The position numbers and the translations under genes are program-made. This document shows, piece after piece, positions 51,530 through 60,541 of a stretch of DNA of 64,000 bases (positions within the stretch are counted from its first letter, which is position 1; the number at the start of each line of letters is the position of its first letter). The stretch comes from Pseudomonas sp. H3(2019) (lineage in GTDB: Bacteria > Pseudomonadota > Gammaproteobacteria > Pseudomonadales > Pseudomonadaceae): assembly GCF_007713465.1 (NCBI RefSeq), contig NZ_VMSG01000002.1, forward strand, positions 186,001 to 250,000, in the 5' to 3' direction. Under the pieces are notes generated by a model, which worked only from the letters and a program-made list of their open reading frames with translations, was not told where the DNA came from and did not search any database.

Positions 51530-52909
51530 TCACAGAGCGCCGAGCAGTTGATGGATGATCTCGAGGTCATCGGGCTGAATCCGGTCAACCTGTGACGGCC
51601 CTTGCCCCGGCACCGGGCTGCGCCGAGCCGGCGCGGTGATCCCCAGTTCGCCGAGCAGCAGCGCGGACTTGGCCGGTGAGATCTCGCCCAGGGTGACCAT
51701 CGGCGCCACAAGACTTCGGCGGTACAACCGGGCCGCGAGGACACCAGTGGCGGCATGCGGGTCGATGACATAACCGGTATCGCGATACAGCGAGGTGATT
51801 TCCTTCAGGGTCTGCTCATCACTGACCGAGTAGGAGTCGATGATCATCCGCGCCTGTAGCCAGAACTCGTTGGCGATGCTCATCTCGCCGCTGGATTCGA
51901 ACTCGACCATCAATGCGCTCACCGCCTGATAGTCGTGTCCATAGAGTTCCCAGAGAAAGCGCTCAAGGTTGGAAAAAATCGACAAGTCCATGGCCGGTGA
52001 CAAGGTCTTGTTGGCCCGTAACCTGGAGTAGTGATTTTTCAGGAACAACTGATGCAGCGCGTCGTTTTGATTGGTTGCAACGATCATCTGGGTGATAGGC
52101 AGGCCCATCTTTTGCGCAATATAGCCGGCGTAGACTTCAGCGAAACTCGCTGCCGGCACACTGAAGCCGATGGGACGCTGCCCACCCCCCAGTTGCAGCA
52201 CGGCATGGAAATAAAACACTAGCTGCGCCAGCACGCCGACCCAGTTGTTCGAGTTGAAACTGACGGCCTCGTATTGCGCGCACGGCCATTGCCGGAACAA
52301 CCGGGTGACGATGGTCTGACACTCGTCGAAGCTGCCATTTACCGCGAATCTGTGGACCCTGGGATGAGCCACCGCCTGCAGATCCTGTAACTGCTGCTCC
52401 GGCATGCCGGACTCCGGATAGATCACCACTACCATCGTATCGTCGCAGTGCTTGAACGCCTCGATGGCGGCCAGCCCGGTATCGCCGTTGGTGGCCCCCA
52501 GGACGATTCCGCGGCGCTGGCGTTTGCGCAGAAAGTACTGCACCAGTCGCGCCTGTAACTGGGCGGCAAAGTCCTTCGAGGAACAGGTCGGCCCATGGAA
52601 CAGTTCCAGCACCCATTCATTGCGGTCAACCTGATGCAAGGGCGCAACAGAGCGATGGCTGAACGTACCGTAGGCCTCCTTCAGCAGGCACTTGAAGTCC
52701 ACCTCCGGGATGGCATCGCCGACAAACGGGCTGATGACCCGATAAGCCAGTTCGTCATAGGGCAAGGTCGACCAATTGGCGATTTCCTGTGGCTCGAACA
52801 GCGGCAGACCAACGGGCACGAACAACCCACCGTCGTCGGCAATCCCGGATAACACGACCTTCTCGAAATCGGCCTGTACGGCCGAACTTCGTGTACTCAC
52901 ATAGCGCAT
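51530..52909 (-). CDS. Threonine-synthase-like PLP enzyme with altered cofactor loop
   Basis: The 459-residue fold-type II PLP protein has the threonine-synthase N-terminal domain (MRYVSTRSSAVQADFEKVVL, GIADDGGLFVP). The PLP lysine is present (ELFHGPTCSSKDFAAQLQAR; FKDFA in usual enzymes), as is LGATNGDTGLAAIEAF (SGDTG usually). The phosphate-holding GNFG loop is replaced: FSVPAASFAEVYAGYIAQK instead of VPTGNFGxxxAG. The lysine still allows catalysis, but cofactor or substrate phosphate binding must differ, so this is probably not a canonical ThrC. It lies 16 bases after a LysR gene and 21 before Lrp. A role with a homoserine-like, perhaps unphosphorylated, substrate is inference. Confidence 0.8.
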   Translation of the reverse strand: MRYVSTRSSAVQADFEKVVLSGIADDGGLFVPVGLPLFEPQEIANWSTLPYDELAYRVISPFVGDAIPEVDFKCLLKEAYGTFSHRSVAPLHQVDRNEWVLELFHGPTCSSKDFAAQLQARLVQYFLRKRQRRGIVLGATNGDTGLAAIEAFKHCDDTMVVVIYPESGMPEQQLQDLQAVAHPRVHRFAVNGSFDECQTIVTRLFRQWPCAQYEAVSFNSNNWVGVLAQLVFYFHAVLQLGGGQRPIGFSVPAASFAEVYAGYIAQKMGLPITQMIVATNQNDALHQLFLKNHYSRLRANKTLSPAMDLSIFSNLERFLWELYGHDYQAVSALMVEFESSGEMSIANEFWLQARMIIDSYSVSDEQTLKEITSLYRDTGYVIDPHAATGVLAARLYRRSLVAPMVTLGEISPAKSALLLGELGITAPARRSPVPGQGPSQVDRIQPDDLEIIHQLLGAL

Positions 52910-52925
52910 GGTTGACTCCGGCCAT

Positions 52926-53816
52926 TCATTTATAACGATGTGCCTGCTCGACCAGCCAGGTGGAAAACATCACCGCATCAGGGTGCTGATCGGCCTCGGC
53001 CCCCCGCACCAGGTAAAACGACTCGCTGGCCTCGATACGTTGCGCGAAGGGCTCGACCAGACGCCCGTCCTCAAGCATTTCGTCGACCATGGACGAGCGG
53101 GCCAGGGCAATGCCCTGTCCTAACTCGGCCATGCGCAACGTGGAAATCAGGGTATCGAACTGCATACCGGTGGACGAGTCGACGGCGTGCGCACCGACCA
53201 TATTCAACCAGTACCCCCAACCTTCTTCGTAACCCAGGACATGCAGCAGTGGATGGTGCACCACATCCTCTGGCACCTTCAGCGGCGAGCGGGCCATCAG
53301 AGCCGGCGAGCAAACCGGGAACAAGGTGTCCCAGGTCAGGCGCTGAGACACCAGCCCTGGCCATTGGCCATGGCCCCAGCGAATCTCCATGTCATCCTCG
53401 CCATCGAGTTCCTTGACCCAGATGTTGCTGATATAGCGAATGTCGACATGCGGATGGGCCTGGCGAAAGTCCACCAGCTTGGGCGCCAGCCAGTGCACGA
53501 AAAACGACAGGCTGCCGCGTACCTTGATGGGCCGGCGATTGTGCTGACCAAAAATTTCATTGGTCCCCACCGCCAGCCGGGTAATCGCATCCTGTACCAC
53601 CGGCAGATAGGCTTGGCCTTCCTCGGTCAAACCCAGACCACGAGGCAAGCGCTTGAACAGCGCCACCCCAAGGTGGCTTTCCAACTGGCGGATCTGTTGG
53701 CTGATTGCGCCCTGAGTCAAAAACAGCTCTTCGGCGGCGTGGGTGAAGTTCAGACAGCGAGCGGACACCTCAAATGCTCGCAACCAGTTCAATGGGGGTA
53801 ACGTCTTTTGCTTCAT
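52926..53816 (-). CDS. LysR-family regulator, GcvA-like
   Basis: The 296-residue product begins MKQKTLPPLNWLRAFEVSAR, the GcvA/AmpR-type N-terminus, and has the HTH LNFTHAAEELFLTQGAISQQ and a substrate-binding domain. ATG 53816 has GAGG upstream. It sits between the permease (60 bases upstream) and the threonine-synthase-like gene (16 bases downstream) on the same strand, so it is likely autoregulated within this module. Confidence 0.9.
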   Translation of the reverse strand: MKQKTLPPLNWLRAFEVSARCLNFTHAAEELFLTQGAISQQIRQLESHLGVALFKRLPRGLGLTEEGQAYLPVVQDAITRLAVGTNEIFGQHNRRPIKVRGSLSFFVHWLAPKLVDFRQAHPHVDIRYISNIWVKELDGEDDMEIRWGHGQWPGLVSQRLTWDTLFPVCSPALMARSPLKVPEDVVHHPLLHVLGYEEGWGYWLNMVGAHAVDSSTGMQFDTLISTLRMAELGQGIALARSSMVDEMLEDGRLVEPFAQRIEASESFYLVRGAEADQHPDAVMFSTWLVEQAHRYK

Positions 53817-53876
53817 GGCCTGGACCTCATTGACGCCCCCCGCACCGAGCACGTTTGCCCACCTCGTCGACAATGT

Positions 53877-55307
53877 CTAGAACGCATCGGACGGTTGTGC
53901 CAAGGGAGCAAGCGACAAGCGGCGCTCGCGGCTTTTGCGGGTAATGTAATACACGAAGTAGCACCAGGCGATGAACGGCACACCGAAGTACAGGGCCACC
54001 CGCTGCTCAGGGTCGAAGGCGATCCCGACACAGGCCAGGCTGCAGCAGGCCAGCGCTCCCAGTGGCACCCACGGATAGCCCCGCACGCGGAACTTCAGGT
54101 CGTGGATATCACCGCCATTGGCCACATAGTGTCGGCGGAAGGCGATCTGGCTCGCAGCGATGCTCATCCATACCACCACCACTGCCAACCCGGAAATCGA
54201 CACCAACGCCAGGTAGATGGTGTCGGCGGCAAACACACTACTGAGCAACGACGCCGCACCACCGACCATGCTCAACACGATGGCATTCAACGGCGTGCCC
54301 ATGCGGGTCAGGACCGAGAACTGCTTGGGCAGGTGACCCTGGTCGCTCAAGGTCCAGAGCATCCGCGAGGCGGCGTAAAGTCCGGAGTTGGCGGCGGACA
54401 GCAAGGCGCTGATGATCACGAAGTTCATGATGTCGGCGGAGTACGGGATACCGATGTAGGTGAACACCGTGACGAACGGACTCTCCACCAGCCCGGCCTG
54501 TTCCCGGGGGAGCAAGGTCGCCAGGACGAAGATGGTACCGACAAAGAAGATCGCCAGGCGCAGCACCGTGGTGCGAATGGCTCGCGGCACGTTGCGTTGC
54601 GGGTCCTTGGTTTCGCCGGCAGCGATACCGATCAGCTCGGTGCCAGAGAAGGCAAATGACACAGCGAGCAAGGTCATGGCAATCGACATGAACCCAGTGG
54701 GAAACAAGCCCTCACGGGTGAAGTTGCCCAGGCCAATACTGTGAGCCTGATCGATATGCAACAGGCCGAGAATCGCCCCGCCGCCGATCAGCAGGAACAC
54801 TACCACCGTCACCACCTTGACCAGAGACAACCAAAACTCAGTCTCGGCGAACAAGCGCACCGAAATCACATTGGTCAGAAACACCACTCCAGCGAACAGC
54901 GCACTCCAGATCCATACCGGAGTCTGTGGGAACCAGCGCGCCATAAGAATACCGGCGGCGGTGAATTCCGAGCCAATAGCCACGGTCCAGGTCAACCAGT
55001 AAAGCCAGGCCACCGTGTAGCCGGTCCCCGGGCCGAGAAAGCGTGTGGCGTAGGTGCTGAACGAGCCGGTTTCCGGCATCTGCACCGCCAGCTCGCCCAG
55101 GCACATCATGACCATGTAGACCATGAGCGCGCCGATGATATAAGCGATAACCGCCCCCAAGGGGCCGGCCTGGTTGACGGTGTATCCGGACGTGAGGAAC
55201 AGCCCGGTACCAATGACACCGCCCAATGCCAACATGACAATATGGCGGGTCTGCATTTCCTGTTTAAAACCAGCACGCGCGTTGAGTTGTTGTTCTTTTA
55301 TGGACAT
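53877..55307 (-). CDS. APC-family amino-acid permease (AAT type)
   Basis: The 476-residue protein has twelve TM helices and the AAT-family signature near TM1 ([20 protein letters not shown]), [60 protein letters not shown] and [20 protein letters not shown]. The subgroup is close to lysine and S-methylmethionine permeases. In its operon with LysR, a threonine-synthase-like enzyme and Lrp, it probably imports the amino acid handled by the module (homoserine, methionine-type or a related compound; inference). Confidence 0.9.
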   Translation of the reverse strand: MSIKEQQLNARAGFKQEMQTRHIVMLALGGVIGTGLFLTSGYTVNQAGPLGAVIAYIIGALMVYMVMMCLGELAVQMPETGSFSTYATRFLGPGTGYTVAWLYWLTWTVAIGSEFTAAGILMARWFPQTPVWIWSALFAGVVFLTNVISVRLFAETEFWLSLVKVVTVVVFLLIGGGAILGLLHIDQAHSIGLGNFTREGLFPTGFMSIAMTLLAVSFAFSGTELIGIAAGETKDPQRNVPRAIRTTVLRLAIFFVGTIFVLATLLPREQAGLVESPFVTVFTYIGIPYSADIMNFVIISALLSAANSGLYAASRMLWTLSDQGHLPKQFSVLTRMGTPLNAIVLSMVGGAASLLSSVFAADTIYLALVSISGLAVVVVWMSIAASQIAFRRHYVANGGDIHDLKFRVRGYPWVPLGALACCSLACVGIAFDPEQRVALYFGVPFIAWCYFVYYITRKSRERRLSLAPLAQPSDAF

Positions 55308-55456
55308 GATTGCTCTCATGAAAGTTATTAGGGCACACATTAACTTCTGCGATGTATTACGGGGCAGAAAAAACAGGTTGCCACTAAGTTTTATTATTAT
55401 TCCTCTTCATGAAGTCCTCATAGACTGCCTTGTCGTGAGGCATTAGCTTTGAAACT

Positions 55457-56734
55457 TTAGTTTGGTACCTCAGTGCAAGATTCATTGGTTGAGGGTTGTG
55501 TTTTTACCTGTGCCTGTTCATGCCGTGAACGCCTGACATAGGCGAATGCCTGCTTCAGATCGTCAAGCAAATCGTCGGTGTCTTCGATGCCGACCGAGAC
55601 CCGCACCAGCCCTTCGGAAATACCCAAGGCCAAACGCTCCTCCAGTGTGTTCTCCACATGACTGGTGGTCCTGGCCGGGCCGTAGATGGTTTCCACCGCG
55701 CCCAGATTCCCCGCGCAATGGGCAAAGCGCAGGCGTGGTAACAGTACTTTGACCGTGTCCATGCCACCGACCAGGACAAAACTGACGATGGCGCCGAAAC
55801 CCCGCATTTGCGCGCACGCCACAGCGTGGTTCGGATGACCGGGCAAGCCGGGATAGTTCACCGATTCCACAAGGGGCTCGTTGCTCAGGAACTCTGCCAG
55901 GGCACGGGCACTGTGTTGTTGCTGGCGCATCCGCAGTGCCAGGGTTTTCATGCCCCGGATGATCAAATAGGCCGAGAAGGGATCAAGCGCCGCACCGTTG
56001 ATTTCCCGATAATGACGAACCTTGGCCATCAAGGATTCAACGCCGCACACCAGACCGCCAAGCACATCGCCATGGCCGCTGAGGAACTTGGTCGCACTGT
56101 GGATGACTACATCTACGCCCAATGCCAGCGGATTCTGATTCAACGGAGTAGCGAAGGTATTGTCCGCCACCACCACGGCGCCGACGCGCTTGGCCGCACT
56201 CACCAGACGTTGGATATCGAGTATTTTCAGGGTCGGGTTGGTCGGGGTTTCCAGGTAAAGCACCTGGCAGCCTTTGGCGACTTCACGCTCGATCTCCTCG
56301 TGATCGAAGGTTTCGCACAAGGTCACGTCCACCCCCATGCGCGGCAGGAACTCTTCGAAAATCTTGTTGGTGCCGCCGTAGCTGTCCTTGGTGGAAATTA
56401 CCCGATTGCCGTGGGCAAGGAAGGTATAAAGCACACTGCTGATGGCCGCCATGCCGCTGCTGAAGGCCACCGCGGACTCGGCCTTTTCCAACTCGCGAAT
56501 TTTCGCTTCGAGGGTCTCGACCGTCGGGTTGCTCATGCGGCTGTAGATAAATCCCGGAGCCTTGCCCAAAGCCACGTCGTACCAGACGTCAATGTCGTCG
56601 TAACCGTAGGCGGCACTGACCACGATAGGTGTTTGCGTGGCGTTATAGGGGTGCCTGACTTGCTCCCCGCCCCAGACCGCTCGGGTTCCCGTTCCGGCGT
56701 TATCAAGCCCTGCGCTGTCAGGTTTATTGTTCAT
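55457..56734 (-). CDS. Cystathionine gamma-synthase-type PLP enzyme
   Basis: The 425-residue fold-type I PLP enzyme has the trans-sulfuration family motifs: PGFIYSRMSNPTVETLEAKI, AVAFSSGMAAISSVLYTFLA, VISTKDSYGGTNKIFEEFLP, LYLETPTNPTLKILDI, VVADNTFATPL and the PLP Lys in HSATKFLSGHGDVLGG. These could be cystathionine gamma-synthase, O-acetylhomoserine sulfhydrylase or methionine gamma-lyase; YSRMSNPT is typical of the lyase/synthase group. It is upstream of the permease on the same strand (150-base gap). Start at ATG 56734; a GTG at 56749 is also possible. Confidence 0.88.
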   Translation of the reverse strand: MNNKPDSAGLDNAGTGTRAVWGGEQVRHPYNATQTPIVVSAAYGYDDIDVWYDVALGKAPGFIYSRMSNPTVETLEAKIRELEKAESAVAFSSGMAAISSVLYTFLAHGNRVISTKDSYGGTNKIFEEFLPRMGVDVTLCETFDHEEIEREVAKGCQVLYLETPTNPTLKILDIQRLVSAAKRVGAVVVADNTFATPLNQNPLALGVDVVIHSATKFLSGHGDVLGGLVCGVESLMAKVRHYREINGAALDPFSAYLIIRGMKTLALRMRQQQHSARALAEFLSNEPLVESVNYPGLPGHPNHAVACAQMRGFGAIVSFVLVGGMDTVKVLLPRLRFAHCAGNLGAVETIYGPARTTSHVENTLEERLALGISEGLVRVSVGIEDTDDLLDDLKQAFAYVRRSRHEQAQVKTQPSTNESCTEVPN

Positions 56735-57034
56735 TGAGACTACTCGCACTGAAGGGTGGCGACTGTTGAGTCATTCGCCGGGTCTGGTCGCCAATATAGT
56801 CAAAAGGATTGCACCCGAGAAACGATGTAATCCGTGCCAAAGGGCCGCTTTTATTAATGGCTGTTGATGTGCGAGGAAATCGAAATAGCGAGCGTTTGTA
56901 CCGTACGCCTCTCATTTCCCAGAGACTTATCCAAACTTCCAATTCATATACCAGTTGAAGGCTACGTCCTGACGTTCAGTCGAAAGGAAACTATATTTTC
57001 TGGTTCTTCACGGAATACCAGGAAACACAGAAAC

Positions 57035-57097
57035 CAGAACGCCGATTTGATTGATGATGTTTGTGCGAGCAAACACATCTAACAAACCGGCGTTCTG
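57035..57097. repeat. Nested inverted repeat (two-tier hairpin)
   Basis: Outer arms CAGAACGCCGATTTG (57035-57049) and CAAACCGGCGTTCTG (57083-57097) match at 14 of 15 positions. Inside, GATGTTTG (57056) pairs with CAAAC/ATC (57070-57079). It lies 26 bases after the DoxX stop on the minus strand. No U-run follows, so it may be a processing or attenuation structure rather than a simple terminator. Confidence 0.65.
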
Positions 57098-57122
57098 ATA
57101 CCCAATATTAATACTTTCCTCC

Positions 57123-57551
57123 CTACAGTTTGCTCAGGAGTGGCCAGCGATGCGACAGACTCCTGCCCACTGCCAGTCTTCCAGGCCCGCCGACGAGAAT
57201 CGTCGAGAAGATGATCAGCAGCAGCCAGGCGAACTGGCCCTCGGCCAGGCTCCACTCGGGATGAACCCGGGCAACCGATACAACCAGCAAAAAGAGAACA
57301 GGCAGTGTCGCAAGGCGCATCAGCAGTCCCACTGCGATGAATATCGGACAAAACACTTCCGCGAAAATTGCCAGCGACAAGGTCAACCGAGCCCCCATGC
57401 CAAACGGGTCTTCGATCAACGCCAGTTCGTGCTCAAAATTGAAAAGCTTAGGCAATCCGTGCACCAGCAACAGCATCAGTACACCGGTGATGCGTAGCCA
57501 ACACAGCGCCACATCCGCTGCAGTCGTCGTATTCATATCAGATGCGGACAT
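57123..57551 (-). CDS. DoxX-family membrane protein
   Basis: The 142-residue protein has four TM helices of the DoxX type (LRITGVLMLLLVHGLPKLFN, LTLSLAIFAEVFCPIFIAVG, LATLPVLFLLVVSVARVHPE, FAWLLLIIFSTILVGGPGRL). VHGLPKLF and GGPGRLAVGR are family hallmarks. DoxX proteins are linked to quinone or redox and thiol-stress functions in the inner membrane. ATG 57551 lies nine bases after GGGAGG. It is 44 bases after the isochorismatase-like gene, so it is probably co-transcribed with it. Confidence 0.85.
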   Translation of the reverse strand: MSASDMNTTTAADVALCWLRITGVLMLLLVHGLPKLFNFEHELALIEDPFGMGARLTLSLAIFAEVFCPIFIAVGLLMRLATLPVLFLLVVSVARVHPEWSLAEGQFAWLLLIIFSTILVGGPGRLAVGRSLSHRWPLLSKL

Positions 57552-57619
57552 GTTCCATTGCCTCCCAACGCTCACCTGAGTGCGCCTCTTCCCCCATTAA
57601 GGAAGAGGCGCAATACAGA

Positions 57620-58273
57620 TCAGTGACCTTCCGATGCGTTAAACATGGTTTTGGCATAAATCAAACCAAGACCATAAGCGCCGCCGTGAGCGATAGAGGT
57701 TTTCACCGTCTCGTTATAGGTGTCACCGCGAGCCCAGTCACGCTGCAGTTCCAGGAGATATTGAAGCGAGGTCATCGGACGCGCACCGGCTTGAATCATG
57801 CGTTCGATAGCGCGCTCATGAGCCTCGTCTGAAACGTCACCGCACGCATCGCAAATGATGTAGACCTCAAAGCCTTGTTCAAGCGCCGAGATCGCCGGGC
57901 CGACAATGCAGACCGAAGTCCAGAGACCGGCAAGAACAATTCGGTCGCGACCAATCTTGTTCACGGCGACGGCTATGCGCTCGTCTTCCCAGGTATTCAT
58001 GCTGGTCCGGTCAATCAGTTCCTGACCGGCAAAAACCGAGGTGATTTCTTCAAACATCGGGCCCGAAAAGCTTTTTTCGGCGACGGTGGTAAGAATGGAA
58101 GGAACGCCAAACTCCTTCGCTGCCTTGGAGATCAGTGCGGCGTTATTACGAAGTGTGACAGCGTCGATGGATTTGGTCGCAAATGACATCTGCGACTGAA
58201 AGTCGATCAGGATCAAAGCGTGGTTGCCTGGATCAATCAGACCTTTACCTGGTACTGCTTTTGCGGTTGCCAT
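57620..58273 (-). CDS. Isochorismatase-fold cysteine hydrolase
   Basis: The 217-residue protein has the family motifs HALILIDFQSQMSFATKSID with the catalytic Asp, the mid-Lys region, and the nucleophile Cys in AGLWTSVCIVGPAISALEQG, then VYIICDACGDVSDEAHERAI. It is a hydrolase of amide, nicotinamide-like or isochorismate-like substrates; this branch (YcaC-related) has an unclear natural substrate. ATG 58273 has GGAGAAG upstream. It forms a likely operon with the DoxX gene and lies next to a LysR regulator on the same strand. Confidence 0.87.
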   Translation of the reverse strand: MATAKAVPGKGLIDPGNHALILIDFQSQMSFATKSIDAVTLRNNAALISKAAKEFGVPSILTTVAEKSFSGPMFEEITSVFAGQELIDRTSMNTWEDERIAVAVNKIGRDRIVLAGLWTSVCIVGPAISALEQGFEVYIICDACGDVSDEAHERAIERMIQAGARPMTSLQYLLELQRDWARGDTYNETVKTSIAHGGAYGLGLIYAKTMFNASEGH

Positions 58274-58405
58274 AACACTTCTCCGGATACGTTTGAGAGG
58301 CGCCATTTTCGGCTTCGTCACAGCAGAGCGATTGTATGGATGTGCGAATCTGGAAAAGTCTGTGCTGAGAAAATTCTTTCGCCAAGCATCTGGAGGCTGC
58401 GGTAT

Positions 58406-59302
58406 TTAAAGCCCGCCCTCGGTCCGATCCAGCCGTTCACGCAAGAATTCGATCAGTGCCTGCACCGGTCGCGAGCCCTGACGATGCTGCGGATACACCG
58501 CCGATAACGTCAACGGCTCGGGGCGGTAGTTGTCCAGCACCGGCACCAGCCGCCCGTCCTTCAAGGCCGAGCCGACAATGAAGGTCGGCAAATAAGTAAT
58601 GCCCATGCCGGCGATGGCCGCGTCCTTGAGCAATTCACCGTTGTTGACCCGCATCCTTCCGGTGACGTTCACGGTCAGCGGCTTGCCCTGCCCTTCGAAC
58701 CGCCATTGCACCTGACGACCGTGGCCGTAAGGCAGGCAGTCATGGCTGTGCAACTCTTCGGGGTGAACCGGCGTACCGCGCTCGGCCAGGTAAGCCGGGC
58801 TGGCGCAGTACACCCGCTGGATGGAGGCGAGGCGTCGGGCGATCAGCGTCGAGTCTTCCAGCACGCCGATACGCAATGCCAGGTCGTAGCCTTCACTGAG
58901 CAAATCCACCGGACGATCACTCAAGTCCACCTCCACCGTGACGTCGCGATAACGCTGCAAAAACACCGGCAGCAGGCAGCCCAAGTGCGCCACCGCGAAC
59001 GACAGCGGTGCGCTCAAGCGAATGGTGCCGCGAGGCTCGCTGGTCTGGCCGGCGATGCCCTGCTCCACCTGTTCGACTTCGCTGAGCAGGCGCAAGGCCG
59101 ACTCGTAATAACTCTGCCCCAGGGGCGTGACGTCCAGCCGCCGGGTCGAACGATTGAGCAGTCGCACACCAAGGCGCTCTTCCAGTTGCATCAAGCGTCG
59201 GCTGACGAATTGCTTGGACAGCCCCAACTGATCGGCCGCCGCCGTGAAGCTGCCGGAGTCCATGACCTGGCAAAAAATACGCATGTCTTCGAACGGATTC
59301 AT
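58406..59302 (-). CDS. LysR-family regulator
   Basis: The 298-residue product begins MNPFEDMRIFCQVMDSGSFT and has the HTH AAADQLGLSKQFVSRRLMQL and a type 2 PBP sensor domain (GTIRLSAPLSFAVAHLG, LPYGHGRQVQWRF). ATG 59302 has GGGAG upstream. It is divergent from the exported esterase gene (160-base intergenic) and upstream of the isochorismatase gene on the same strand, so either or both may be targets. Confidence 0.9.
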   Translation of the reverse strand: MNPFEDMRIFCQVMDSGSFTAAADQLGLSKQFVSRRLMQLEERLGVRLLNRSTRRLDVTPLGQSYYESALRLLSEVEQVEQGIAGQTSEPRGTIRLSAPLSFAVAHLGCLLPVFLQRYRDVTVEVDLSDRPVDLLSEGYDLALRIGVLEDSTLIARRLASIQRVYCASPAYLAERGTPVHPEELHSHDCLPYGHGRQVQWRFEGQGKPLTVNVTGRMRVNNGELLKDAAIAGMGITYLPTFIVGSALKDGRLVPVLDNYRPEPLTLSAVYPQHRQGSRPVQALIEFLRERLDRTEGGL

Positions 59303-59462
59303 TGTCACTCCCTGGTTGACAGTTAAACGCTTTATAGCCGCTTTTTCACTTTCAGGCACCTCATTAATCTGTGCTCACGGTGTTGCTGAGACCTGAACCC
59401 CAGCGTCACAGCAGCCCGATCCCAAGGCATAAAAACTCAAACGATTGAAAAAGGAATTGACC

Positions 59463-60479
59463 ATGAACATCAAGCAAACCCTTACCGCTTCCCTCCTCGC
59501 CCTGTCCATCGGCAACGCTTTCGCCGCCGGCAGCCCCGGTGTCGAACACAACACCCAGGCCTTCCTCGAAGCCCTCGCCGCCGGCGGTGGCAAACCGCTG
59601 GAACAACTGAGCCCGAAAGACGCCCGCGCGGTGCTGACCGGTGCCCAGGCCTCGGTGAAGGTCGATCTGTCCGGTGTCGAAGTCAGCGACAAGGCGATCA
59701 AGGTCGACGGTCAGACGATCAACCTGAAAGTGGTGCGCCCAGCCGGGGCCAAGGGTGAATTGCCGGTGTTCATGTTCTTCCACGGGGGCGGCTGGGTGCT
59801 GGGCGACTTTCCCACCCACCAACGCTTGATTCGTGATCTGGTGGTGGGCTCCGGGGCAGTTGCCGTGTACGTCGATTACACCCCGTCGCCGGAAGCCCAC
59901 TACCCGACCGCGATCAACCAGGCCTACGCTGCCACGAAATGGGTGGCCGAGCACGGCAAGGACATCGGTGTCGACGGCAAGCGTCTGGCGGTGGCCGGCA
60001 ACAGTGTCGGCGGCAACATGGCGGCGGTGGTGGCGTTGAAGGCCAAGGAACAGAACACCCCGGCCCTGCGCTTCCAGTTGCTGATGTGGCCGGTGACCAA
60101 CGCCGGGTTCGATAACGGCTCGTACCAGCAGTTTGCCGAAGGCCACTTCCTGACCAAAGGCATGATGCAGTGGTTCTGGGACAACTACACCACCAGCCCG
60201 GTCGAACGCGCGCAGATCCATGCCTCGCCACTGAATGCCAGCGCCGAACAGCTCAAGGGCCTGCCTGCTGCGCTGGTGCAGACCGCCGAATTCGACGTGC
60301 TGCGTGACGAAGGCGAAGGCTACGCCCGCCACCTCGACGCGGCCGGCGTGCCGGTGACCGCGGTGCGCTACAACGGGATGATTCATGACTTCGGCCTGCT
60401 CAATCCGCTGAGTCAGATACCTGAAGTGAAGGCAGCAGTGCGACAAGCCGCGGCCGAGCTCAAGACGCATCTGAACTGA
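59463..60479 (+). CDS. Exported alpha/beta-hydrolase (HSL-type esterase)
   Basis: The 338-residue protein has a signal peptide (LTASLLALSIGNAFA-AG) and the hormone-sensitive-lipase motifs: oxyanion-hole FMFFHGGGWVLGDFPTH, nucleophile elbow VAGNSVGGN, acid in TAEFDVLRDEG and His in YNGMIHDFGLLNPL. It would hydrolyse short-chain or acylated substrates in the periplasm. ATG 59463 with AAGGA upstream fixes the start; 59445 would add six residues. It is divergent from the LysR gene at 58406 and ends in a strong terminator. Confidence 0.9.
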   Translation: MNIKQTLTASLLALSIGNAFAAGSPGVEHNTQAFLEALAAGGGKPLEQLSPKDARAVLTGAQASVKVDLSGVEVSDKAIKVDGQTINLKVVRPAGAKGELPVFMFFHGGGWVLGDFPTHQRLIRDLVVGSGAVAVYVDYTPSPEAHYPTAINQAYAATKWVAEHGKDIGVDGKRLAVAGNSVGGNMAAVVALKAKEQNTPALRFQLLMWPVTNAGFDNGSYQQFAEGHFLTKGMMQWFWDNYTTSPVERAQIHASPLNASAEQLKGLPAALVQTAEFDVLRDEGEGYARHLDAAGVPVTAVRYNGMIHDFGLLNPLSQIPEVKAAVRQAAAELKTHLN

Positions 60480-60488
60480 GTCCAACCT

Positions 60489-60520
60489 CTCGCCACACCC
60501 CAGGGTGTGGCGAGTTTTTT
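60489..60520 (+). terminator. Rho-independent terminator of the esterase gene
   Basis: CTCGCCACACC, a CCAG loop, GGTGTGGCGAG and six T residues, nine bases after the stop codon. Confidence 0.95.
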
Positions 60521-60541
60521 GTGTCCGCCGGAGTGCAATCC

